Assembly: GCF_000002595.2 (NCBI RefSeq)
Contig: NC_057009.1
Coordinates: forward strand, 7,746,783-7,810,782
Direction: 5' to 3'
Length of the DNA: 64,000 bases
Origin: Chlamydomonas reinhardtii
Lineage: Eukaryota > Chlorophyta > Chlorophyceae > Chlamydomonadales > Chlamydomonadaceae
The translations under genes and the position numbers were made by a program. This document shows, in pieces, positions 22,497 through 30,851 of the stretch. Position 1 is the stretch's first letter, and every line of letters starts with the position of its first letter. The notes below the pieces were generated by a model. That model did not search any database. It saw only the letters and a list, made by a program, of their open reading frames with translations, and was not told the origin of the DNA.

Positions 22497-24060
22497 AAAA
22501 AATAGATAAACCTTCATCCTGGGACAGCTCCAACTAACGCCCAACTAACTCGTGTACGGCACCCCCACCCCCCTCAGCCGTACAGGAGCTGCGGTTGGGT
22601 GTCGGTAGCTGCCGCGGCTGGGAGCTGGTAGTTGTACGGTGGGCCGGCTGGGAAGGTGCCGAGCCTGGGAGCACGCACACGGGTCATTGGCATGAGTCGG
22701 GTAGCTGTACGGCTGGGAGCTGGAAGTTGCGCGGGAGACCGGCTGCGAAGCGACATGAGTGCATAGGTGTACGGCGGAGGTCATCAGGGAGTGGTGGCTG
22801 GCGGTTGGCGTGGCGCACGAGTGGGAGCTGGCAGTTGCGTGTGGTGCCGCCTGGGAAGCTGCGCGTGAGCTGCGTGTAAACTCAGATGGGATGCATGGGG
22901 CTGCGCCTTTCCATGAGCTGCATCTGGGCTAGTATGTGATCCTGCCAAGTGAGGACATGGCCGCGTGCGGTGCACTGCGTGCACCGGTGCGGCGCGTCAG
23001 TCTTCCGACCTACGATCGAGCTGCATCGGAGCTCACACGCGGCTGTGGCTGACGGGGGGCGCGGCTGGGGGGGGGCGCCGCCCCCCGCCGCGCAAGGGGG
23101 CTGCACTCGAAGGAAAGTGGGGAAAGTCAGGGGCGAGGGGAGGCGGAACAGGGGAGGTGAGAGTCAGGGGAGGTGGACGCGAGGGGAAGCTGAGGGGAGG
23201 TGACAGAGTGCCGCGGCGGGGGCGGCGCCGCGCTGTGGGGCGAAAGGAGCGAGGCACAGAAACTCAAGGGAAACTCAGTCAAAACTCGGAGGAAGCTCAG
23301 TCAAAACTCGGAGGAAACTCAGTCAAAACTCGGAGGAAACTCAGTCAAAACTCGGAGGAAAACTCGGAGGAAACTCGGCTGAAACTCCGAAGTCGAACAA
23401 TGGAGGCTACTCTTAGTCTTTTTTGCTCTTGTGAGTTATTATCAGTTCTTCATCGCCTTGCGAAGCGCGCGGTAAGCGTTGGAGCTCAGGTCCTCTTGCA
23501 GCTGAGCCGCGGGCAGCCATTCAGACTTGGGAAATCCTTTCAATCTCACCAAAAGTTGCAGCTTGCCCTTTACAATTTGCTGTCCTTGAAGCGCGACACT
23601 TCGAAGTGTGTTTCGCCACGCGTGCCCGCAGGCTTGTTTGCAGGCGCAGCTGTTGGTGCCTCTTGAGCTTCAACAGCGCGTGTAGCCTGCTGCTGACACG
23701 GCTGCTGAGTTGTGGCAAGAGCACGCGCAACACGCCGCACCTGGCGCTGCTCCTGTGCTGCCTCTGCCTGGCGCTTGCCACCCCGCCTGCGACCCTGGTC
23801 ACTTCACGAACCAACAGCATTTCCGACGGGCTATGCAGGCGTCGCTTGCCCTCTACGGCGAACCTATAGCCCTTCTGCCAAGTCACGGTGTAAAAATGTC
23901 CTGTGAATAGGTGGCCATCTCCTTGTCGAACAGCCCCGTGCCCTCCAATTATCGTATGCGGTCACCAGGCTTGAACCCACTCACCACGCGCGTGTCCTTA
24001 GCATGCTGCGTGCCCCTTGTGCAGCAACCGCATGAAGTCCACACCTGCGAATGCCTCATC
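22497..24060 (-). mobile_element. Fossil Ty3/gypsy-like (chromovirus-type) 3' fragment
   Basis: On the minus strand the inner part (about 24000-23450) resembles the tail of a Ty3/gypsy integrase (GTGLFDKEMAT, then RFAVEGKRRL) followed by a chromodomain-like end and a stop near 23440. Outward of this lies an LTR-like region containing a GAAACTCGGAG minisatellite (about 23265-23385) and ending in a T-run at 22497 with the motif GGACAGCTCCAACTAAC. The upstream parts (gag, protease, RT) are absent. The copy is broken, with a handful of breaks. A related fragment lies at 41130-42612, and LTR-like pieces in the other orientation lie at 37740-38388 and 58285-58940. The divergence suggests it is old relative to the LINEs here. 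Confidence 0.6.
23265..23385 (+). repeat. GAAACTCGGAG / CTCAGTCAAAACTCGGAG minisatellite
   Basis: Five or so head-to-tail units of 20-24 bases built on CAGTCAAAACTCGGAGGAA, degenerating to 12-base GAAACTCGGAG units at the right end. It is part of the LTR-like region of the fossil element, and a shorter version recurs at 41877-41950. Confidence 0.85.
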
Positions 24061-24200
24061 AGAGGGCGGAGCCCCCCACCACGCTAAAAAAGTAGCAATT
24101 TTTTGGGCTGAGCCCCCCGAGCGCAGCGAGACAGGTAGGGGGGCGAAGCCCCCCCGGATCACCCCGGTCCGTGCGTGCGTGCGTGCGTGCGTGCGTGGTG
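24061..24200. repeat. Dispersed hairpin repeat (GGGCTGAGCCCC / GGGGGGCGAAGCCCCCC) with CGTG tract
   Basis: Contains GGGCTGAGCCCCCC near 24110, the near-perfect hairpin GGGGGGCGAAGCCCCCC near 24139 (7-bp stem, GAA loop), a short CACCCC-containing stretch and then a (CGTG)n tract. The same module recurs at 36597-36650, 38389-38480, 51884-51940 and 56655-56745. In the Fanzor unit it forms the left end, so these solitary copies are probably left-end derivatives of that family. Confidence 0.75.
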
Positions 24201-24338
24201 CGCACGGTGGGCATGCAGGATGGCGGAATGGTCTGGCGAAGCAGCTGATCCACGGAGCAACCTCCTCTTGCCTGCGAGTGGATTGGACAAGTACAGGTAC
24301 ACCTGCGTGCTGGTGGTCCTTCCAGCTGGTCGGATTGG

Positions 24339-24715
24339 GTGGAGGCGTTTCAGAAGCAGTGGCTGCTGGCCATTCCCTTCCTCTCTGGCCCACGCTGGTG
24401 GATGAACGCGCTCGAGGCAGACCGGCAGGAGGACCCAAAGCTGTGGGCAGGCAGCAGTCCACCAACCAAGCCTGGCGACAAGCACTGGGTGCTGTACTCC
24501 AAGCGGGGCGACCGCATGACCATGGTCTGCCCCAAGGCCTTTGACAGCTGCGTCTTCGGCACACTCGTGGTGATGCCGGGCTTCTTCAAGCGCTGGCCTG
24601 AGACGCGCTGGCACTTCGAGAAGGTGGCGCCAGGCGACTACCTGGGTGTGGGCGGAACGGTAGTTCTACGCAACACAAGTATAATAACCCTGCGGACGGC
24701 GCCCTGGGGCATCTA
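24339..24715 (+). CDS. Unknown ORF, about 125 residues of ordered sequence
   Basis: The frame from 24339 has a globular composition unlike the surrounding shadows: QKQWLLAIPFLSGPRWWMNA, DKHWVLYSKRGDRMTMVC, FGTLVVMPGFFKRWPETRW, and a TVVLRNTSIITLRTAPWGIY end. It runs into an 847-bp transposon inserted at 24716. A second copy of its last 66 bases (TVVLRNTSMITLRTAPWG) lies at 25886-25951. The upstream exon may be about 24221-24292 (start MAEWSGEAADPRSNLLLPAS). I do not recognise the family. The tandem duplication suggests a repeat-borne gene rather than a stable host gene. Confidence 0.4.
24650..24715 (+). repeat. Direct repeat unit (left part of an interrupted copy)
   Basis: Matches 25886-25951 at all but about one base. 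Together with 25563-25595 it forms one copy of a roughly 100-bp unit whose second copy, at 25886-25983, is uninterrupted. The 847-bp transposon at 24716-25562 splits the first copy. Confidence 0.9.
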
Positions 24716-25562
24716 CAGGTGGGGTGCGGTATTGTGGAACAAGCTGGCCGCAAGCTGCCACCACACCCGAGGCAACACGAATCCAGTCATGATCCTGCAG
24801 TCATAGATACCTCATATGGTCCTTAACATGATACTAGGATGGCGGGAGTGCACGCGAGGTCCCGTGGGGGAAGGGCACGGGCCTTCGGTGGAACGGCAGG
24901 ACGCGCATTTCGCCACGGAAGTGCGGTATTATGGAACAGGCGGGAACTCCCTGGGGAACTCCGTCGTGGCGCTCCACATCGAGCCCATACCCGGTGACTG
25001 GGCTCCTTACACCCAACCTATGCCTGCACAAGCAAGATTTTCGTGCTCGCTGCCCTGTGTGAGCATGTTGGCTGGAGCATTCAGCACCAACATGCCAACA
25101 TGGCATGGTGCACCGCGCGGGAGCTCGGGAGCCCAACCATGGCATACCGCGCTGTAGTCCTTCCACAATGTGATGTTCTTGGGCAAATGCAGATGTCTGT
25201 GGCGCTATCTAAGGATTTTGTGACCGGCATCGAGCGGTTCCGGTGGCATGTTTCGGTGATTGTCCCCGTTTCAGTGATAGCAGCAGCATTCTGGCTGCTT
25301 CTTAGGTGATCTCATACCTAAATATAAGCCTGACAAGGATTGGCGCACGCGATAGTGCAATCGGAGTGGTTCACTCGGCAGCATTTTAAGCATGCGACAT
25401 GTCGCCGACGCCACGTCCCCGAACCCGAAACTAAGTAGCGGGACTTCTAGGAGTAACCCTATGCTTGTCACATCCCGGCGGGGAGCCCGTTTGGTGCAGC
25501 GTGCAGTACGGGGCAGCGTTTGTTCCACAATACCGCTGTTCCACAATACCGCACCCCACCTG
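24716..25562. mobile_element. Non-autonomous DNA transposon with TA target duplication (Tc1/mariner-like)
   Basis: Terminal inverted repeats start CAGGTGGGGTGCGGTATTG and continue to about 26 bp. The right end carries an additional subterminal copy of TGTTCCACAATACCG, and a related GTGCGGTATTATGGAACA lies at about 24922. The element is bounded by TA at 24714-24715 and 25563-25564. The uninterrupted paralogous sequence at 25886-25983 reads straight through with a single TA (25950-25951), which proves insertion and sets the ends to the base. No transposase is present. TA duplication and CAG termini fit Tc1/mariner-type elements. Confidence 0.85.
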
Positions 25563-25885
25563 TAGATGTGTCTTTTGCCGATATCCTACTACATTTGGTA
25601 TCGAGTATCAGGGCCCCGTGTGTGTGTGCGCGTGACCACATGAGGTCAGGGGTTCAAATCCTGGAGGGAATCGCTAAGGGATCCGTCGCCTTTGCGATGA
25701 AGCAGTGCTGGTGGTTGCATGTTGTATGTGCACGGTCAGATTAGCTGGCTACTGGCGGTACTTGTCGGGGTACACGCGACGTGGGAAGTGGTTCACCCCA
25801 CTGCCACAGACCAGGGCAAACCATTGCGCTCTTATAAAGAGGAAGACGACTGCCCGGGACGTGCAGTCCAGAAGGGGGAGAGTGT

Positions 25886-25983
25886 GGGCGGAACGGTAGT
25901 TCTACGCAACACAAGTATGATAACCCTGCGGACGGCGCCCTGGGGCATCTAGATGTGTCTTTTGCCGATATCCTACTACACTG
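25886..25983 (+). repeat. Empty-site copy of the repeat unit interrupted at 24716
   Basis: Continuous version of the unit that flanks the TA-type transposon: 25886-25951 equals 24650-24715 and 25950-25983 equals 25563-25595. It serves as an internal pre-insertion reference. Confidence 0.9.
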
Positions 25984-26317
25984 GGTGTGGGCGTCGAGGG
26001 GGAGGGCACCTGGCTGCAGCTGGAGAGCCTGCTGTGAGGTCCTGCCGCATCTTTGTAAGACACGCGGAAGAGAAACAATTGTGCCTTGTGCCTTGTGCCT
26101 CTGGGTCGGGCAGCTAAGGCAGGTAGAGGGTGGGAGGGTGGCAGCTGCAGCAGGGACTGAGCACTGGTGGGGGGACTGGTGGGCCTGCGTCAGCAAAAAA
26201 GTATCATACTGGCACAAACCGCGACTGCTACGTATTCGTATTTGCTATTGCCTATTGCATGTAAATAGGTGGCGGGGAAAATTCGGGCGGAGCGAGAAGT
26301 GCCTTCTCGCAAGAATC

Positions 26318-27869
26318 CAGTTAATCGTCACAGTGGTTTCCACTAAGCCACTAAGTGGGAGGTAACTTTCCACTGATCTAGTGGGAAATATGTTTCCAAT
26401 AGCAAAGGTCGTAGCGTCAAACATTATTTTCGTAAGAATGCAGTGGAAATACAGTCGGTAGCGATGGCGCCAGCGAATTCGCCACGCCGTTTTCCCAGCC
26501 CTGTTGGTCGCCTCGCCCCGCCCCCCCCCCCCGCCCCGTTCCCGCGTGGGTTCCGTTCTCCTTTCCATCAGCCTCTAACGACGTCCCAGATTCTGGCCAT
26601 GTCTACGCGGCTGTCCTCCGCATAGTAAGCGTGCATGTCCATGGAATACAACATGGGGTGGGCGGTGTGGGGTGCCGCCAGCCCCCTCCCCCTCCCCCTC
26701 CGCCGCCCAGCGGCCCGCGCCTGCTGCCCAGCCCACGCTCACCCCAGTGTAATCCTGCCGTATCATGCACGGCCTATATGGGTCTCAGTGTAGGGAGGCT
26801 CGTGGTCATGGATAGGCGCAAGGCTCGCGCCGGGTTGAGGGACCAGCATAGGGCATGTCGCGCACACTGTACCAGCCATCCCACCTCACCCATCCCTAGC
26901 CCACGCCTGCTGCCCAGTCTACGATCGCCGTGGTGTAGTCCTGCCACATTATGCGCGCCCTACATGGACCCTCGTGTGGGGCGGCTCGTCGTAGTGGGCA
27001 GGCGCAAGGCCCGTGCCGGCGGGTGGGGTTACATTGACCAGGGTGCGGCTTGGCGGGCTGCCCAGGCCACGCTCCAGCCCCTCGCCCGCATGCAAAGGTC
27101 AACGCCCGGCCCTGAACTCTTGCATATGGACTTTAACATATGTAAGATGGATGGCCGTGGAGTATGGCTGGGTGATTCCGTCGGGTGGGGTCATGGCAGG
27201 GGTCAACCGTGGATCTGGCATGGGTGCCGCACCAGGCCCATGCACATACCACGCTCCAGCCCCTCGCCCGCATGCAAAGGTCAACGCCCGGCCCTGAACT
27301 CTTGCATATGGACTTTAACATATGTAAGATGGATGGCCGTGGAGTATGGCTGGGTGATTCCATGGAACGGGGTGCTTTTTAACAGGCATTCACCCGCACC
27401 GAACAGATATAGGCCGTGCATGATACGTCAGGATTACACTGGGGTGAGCGTGGGCTGGGCAGCAGGCGCGGGCCGCTGGGCGGCGGAGGGGGAGGGGGAG
27501 GGGGCTGGCGGCACCCCACACCGCCCACCCCATGTTGTATTCCATAGACATGCACGCTTACTATGCGGAGGACAGCCGCGTAGGCATGGCCAGAATCTGG
27601 GACGTCGTTAGAGGCTGATGGAAAGGAGAACGGAACCCACGCGGGAACGGGGCGGGGGGGGGGGGGCGGGGCGGGGCGAGGCGACCAACAGGGCTGGGAA
27701 AACGGCGTGGCGAATTCGCTGGCGCCATCGCTACCGACTGTATTTCCACTGCATTCTTACGAAAATATGTTTGACGCTACGACCTTTGCTATTGGAAACA
27801 TATTTCCCACTAGATCAGTGGAAAGTTACCTCCCACTGGCTTAGTGGAAACCACTGTGACGATGAGCTG
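26318..27869. mobile_element. 1.55-kb foldback DNA element with 7-bp target duplications
   Basis: Two arms of about 450 bp, 26318 to about 26785 and about 27405 to 27869, are near-perfect inverted copies. Outer ends are CAGTTAATCGTCACAGTGG (left) and, on the opposite strand, CAGCTCATCGTCACAGTGG. The direct repeat AAGAATC flanks it at 26311-26317 and 27870-27876. The centre (26790-27400) encodes nothing convincing and contains a roughly 115-bp direct repeat (27068-27180 and 27249-27362). CAG termini recall hAT-type elements, which usually make 8-bp duplications, so the superfamily is unresolved. Confidence 0.8.
27068..27362 (+). repeat. Two-copy direct repeat inside the foldback element
   Basis: A unit of about 113 bp that starts CACGCTCCAGCCCCTCGCCC and contains GCATATGGACTTTAACATAT occurs at 27068-27180 and 27249-27362, almost unchanged. 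It makes up about a third of the element's core. Confidence 0.9.
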
Positions 27870-27876
27870 AAGAATC

Positions 27877-28629
27877 GACGATTGACTTTTGCGTGGTCGC
27901 GAGTATAGCAAGCCAGTCCCACGTTTATCGCATCTATGCTACAAGCTATGTTGACGGCATCCAGCATGGGGATCTTTAGCGCTAGGTTTCGCCGACTTGC
28001 TGAGCCATGGGTATCGCCGGCCCTGAATGCCGGGGGGCCCTGAGGTCGCTCTCGCCCCGCGTCCAGCCCGAGGAATGTCGGGCAATCGGGGAGGTCTGGA
28101 ACGCGATATAGGGGTAGGAAGTGCTTGGGACTGGTGGCCAGGGGCCCCCTGACTCGCGTGGATGGCGCGTGGGATCCAGACACGCGTGCGTTGGGGCGGG
28201 CCGAGTCCTGAGCCCAAGCTCATGCGGCCAGAGAGATGCAGAGCATGTCGCTACCGTCCAGCGGCTGGGCACACGATTTGTTCCGGGCCTGCTAAATCGA
28301 TCTTGCCTGGGTACAGGCAGGGCAGTGGGTATGGCACAAAGGGGGGCCTGCGGCTGCATAGGATGGCGCGCGGGCGCACAAAGAATGCCTCGCGGTCGGG
28401 ATGGAGCAACACCTAATGCTGCCGTGCCACAGCGGGTTAGCTAGCGGCTCAGGATGTGTGACCAGCCCCCTGTCGCTGGATTTCACACGGGAGCTGGGTC
28501 TGCATCCATCCGGTGCAGCACCGGCATGGACCTAAAGCTTCTGTTGCAGTAGTCACCCGCCCATAATTTCATCGGGGCCCGTGCCTTCCTAGGGGCTCAG
28601 CCCATTTTCCAGCTGTACAAAGCTGACAC
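27877..28629. other. Spacer between repeat elements, no gene supported
   Basis: Only short shadow frames are present. No repeat of the neighbouring families was seen apart from a weak GGCTCAGCCC fragment at the right end (about 28588-28610). Confidence 0.5.
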
Positions 28630-28867
28630 CCCTTGTTTTGGCCCTGGGTGCCGTGGGTGAGAACGTGGCAAAGCTCTTCTCGCCAGCGGCGGTGGCCCAG
28701 GTGGCCTAACCCCGGAAGATGCAAGCCCTGTGTCTCCTTGGTCTGCTGCGTGCTGCGTGCTGTTGTGCAGGTCAAACACCTTGAGCAGGAGGTGCGCTAT
28801 CCCGCATGCTACTTTCTGGGTGCTACTTTCTGGGTGGTCTGATATTCCTGACACGGGCTGTTTCAGA

Positions 28868-29030
28868 GCCGCTCAGTCTCTGGAGGGATTCGCCCAGGCC
28901 TCTGGAGGGGCTCTATAGGGCTCTGGAGGGCTCTGGGCGGCTCTGGAGGGCTCTGAAGGGCTCTGGAGGGCTCTAAAGCGCTCTGATGGGCTCGAAGCGC
29001 TCTGAAGGGCTCTGCAGGGCTCTGGAGGCT
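28868..29030 (+). repeat. GGCTCTGGAG minisatellite
   Basis: About 14 head-to-tail copies of a 10-11-base unit GGCTCTGGAG, with variants such as GGCTCTGAAG. The same array, with different unit order, lies at 42848-43010 in the shortened element copy. Confidence 0.9.
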
Positions 29031-29383
29031 GGTACCCGAGAAGGCCCCGATGTGACCGCAAGGGCTCCGCCCGAAGGGGCAAGGGGCAAGCCAACACGAG
29101 CACCGCCTGTGTGCCCGGCCGCCCTGCATGCTTGGCGGGCCAGTACCCAGTTGGCCCACTATTCAGTTGCAAAGGCCGCGGCAACCCACAAGATGCCGAA
29201 AGCCAGTCGAGGCGGGTGTTAAGGAGTTGACAAACTCCAGGCATTGAATGTTTGGGGTCGCGTCGGGTTCACCCACCGTGCAACGGTGGCAGTCCGACAC
29301 CTCTGCACACGCGGGCACGGCATCGGGCCTGGCCCCGCCTGCACCCTCGATTCAGCCGGCGCTTCTGCTGCAGGTGAGCGAAT

Positions 29384-30061
29384 GTGCTGGGAGCGGGTAA
29401 GGAAACAAACCCCTGCATGATGGACCCGACCACCGGGTCCAGGCCCAACCTGCACCGCGTGGCGCCGGTGGGGGCCAACACGTGTGTGCTGGTGGTGTCA
29501 GTTTATGACACCGACCTCACATACGATGACATCGTGGGCGCCATTGTGGCCGAGTCCACAGTGCCACCGCAGCACTTCAGTCTGGCCACCATCGAGCGCC
29601 CTATGGCACTGAAGGCGACCACCAAGGCCAACCTTGGCAACACCTACGGAAGCGCCAACAAGGGTGTGCCGCGGACCAAGGGTGTGCCGCGGACCGCAGC
29701 GGCCAAGGCTGCCATTTCGGCGGCCCTCACGGGTGTGCCGCGGACCGCAGCGGCCAAGGCTGCCATGTCGGCGGGCCACACTGGTGTGCCGCTGTCCGAG
29801 CCGCACAAGAAGGCCATTTCAGCGGGCAACAAGGGCGTGCCGCGGACCGCAGCGGCCAAGGCTGCCATGTCGGCGGCCCGCAAAGGTGTGCCGCTGTCCG
29901 AGGTGCACAAGAAGGCCATTTCGGCGGGCAAGAAGGGCAAGCCGACCAAACCGAAGTCCAAGGCGCACAAGAAGGCCATTTCAGCGGCCCACAAGGGCGT
30001 GCCGCTGTCCGAGGCGCACAAGAAGGCCATTTCTGCGGGCATGAAGGGCAAGAAGGCCTAG
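29384..30061 (+). CDS. Protein of NUMOD3-like DNA-binding repeats, 225 residues
   Basis: The N-terminal 85 residues (MLGAGKETNPCMMDPTTGSR, then TCVLVVSVYDTDLTYDDIVG) are followed by about eight repeats of 19-21 residues. Two unit types occur, GVPLSEAHKKAISAAHKG and GVPRTAAAKAAMSAARKG, and the protein ends KGKKA. The first type matches the helix-turn-helix-like NUMOD3 motif of homing endonuclease tails (G-x-x-x-S-E-x-x-K-x-x-I-S). The repeats are basic and Ala/Lys-rich, so binding to DNA is likely. No GIY-YIG or HNH catalytic core is visible in the window. The N-terminal exon may lie upstream, because the frame is open before the ATG. An 11-bp tandem repeat starts at the stop codon. Confidence 0.6.
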   Translation: MLGAGKETNPCMMDPTTGSRPNLHRVAPVGANTCVLVVSVYDTDLTYDDIVGAIVAESTVPPQHFSLATIERPMALKATTKANLGNTYGSANKGVPRTKGVPRTAAAKAAISAALTGVPRTAAAKAAMSAGHTGVPLSEPHKKAISAGNKGVPRTAAAKAAMSAARKGVPLSEVHKKAISAGKKGKPTKPKSKAHKKAISAAHKGVPLSEAHKKAISAGMKGKKA

Positions 30062-30102
30062 TCGACTCCTAGTCGACTCCTAGTCGACTCCTAGTCGACT
30101 CC
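30060..30102 (+). repeat. Four tandem copies of TAGTCGACTCC
   Basis: Starts at the stop codon of the NUMOD3-like ORF. Each unit contains a SalI-type palindrome GTCGAC. Four units are exact. Confidence 0.95.
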
Positions 30103-30338
30103 AAAAACCGGTGTTTATCAACACCACCTCACATTGGTTACGGACATGCGCTACTGGATACACAGCTACTACATACTGGACTAGCCCGGCTGGCGGCACC
30201 GCCGCACAGCCCAACGGTCCCACACCTACCATGGGGCACAAACCCAGCCCAAGCATAGACGCTCACAGACAGCTCACAGACCGCAAGCACCTGCTGGCAT
30301 ACACCACCAGCCCATGTACCCCGCAGCTCGTTAGCACC

Positions 30339-30375
30339 TCTCTCTCTCGCGGCAATTGGAGCCGCGAGAGAGAGA
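30339..30375. repeat. Perfect 15-bp hairpin (CT/GA stem)
   Basis: The left arm TCTCTCTCTCGCGGC pairs exactly with GCCGCGAGAGAGAGA around a 7-base loop, at the right-hand edge of the NUMOD3-carrying element. It may be a terminator-like structure or an element end. Confidence 0.85.
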
Positions 30376-30851
30376 AACCAGACACAGACACGAAACCCGG
30401 CCTTCAGAGCGCGCGATGTTTCTGCACATAAGGACTACCTATCGGGCAACAAGATTCCGCGCTCGCCGGGCCCATCGCAGCGCAGTTGGCAGTTTGCCAA
30501 TGCATGTTTCACAAAGGAAGCGCGATCGCTGGCAGCCAGGCGCCTCCAAGCAGCATCTCTAAGTGCATAGTTGACGCATACACCCAAAGCCATCACCAGC
30601 GCATCCATAGCGGCCTGTATTCGCTGCGTCTGGCACCTTACAGTTTCAGCCCACGAAATTTCTCCGCCAACCATCGCTCGAACCCTGCCAGCGCGCCTAG
30701 ACAGTCCATAGCACGCTCGCATCAGATAGCGGGCTCCCGCGAGGGAGCCTGCTGCTCAGAGTCAGCATTTGGACAATCGCTCTCCCCGCTGATTAATGCG
30801 TGCCTCCACTGGTAGATAAAATTGAACGGGGAAAAATAGCCAATCCGCGCC

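Larger units (their letters stand above)
28630..30330 (+). mobile_element. Repeat element carrying a NUMOD3-like ORF (full version)
   Basis: The left part (from TTGGCCCTGGGTGCCGTGGG) and right part (CCTACCATGGGGCACAAACC to CATGTACCCCGCA) recur in the same order at 42617-43320. That copy lacks about 0.93 kb including the ORF at 29384-30061. A further short piece of the right part occurs at 31530-31597, exactly where the large duplication begins. I found no terminal inverted repeats or target duplication, so the class is unknown. Carriage of an ORF in one copy and its loss in the other suggests an autonomous and non-autonomous pair. Confidence 0.6.

Noticed and set aside
24170-24196. Telomere-like or Z-DNA-forming tract (CGTG)n
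   Set aside because: It is a simple tetranucleotide expansion in a dispersed repeat and does not match the TTTTAGGG algal telomere repeat.
25600-25680. tRNA or SINE promoter, from GGTTCAAATCC (B-box-like) at about 25650
   Set aside because: The T stem does not pair, no acceptor stem or anticodon arm forms, and no clear A box lies at the right distance. At most a decayed SINE fragment.
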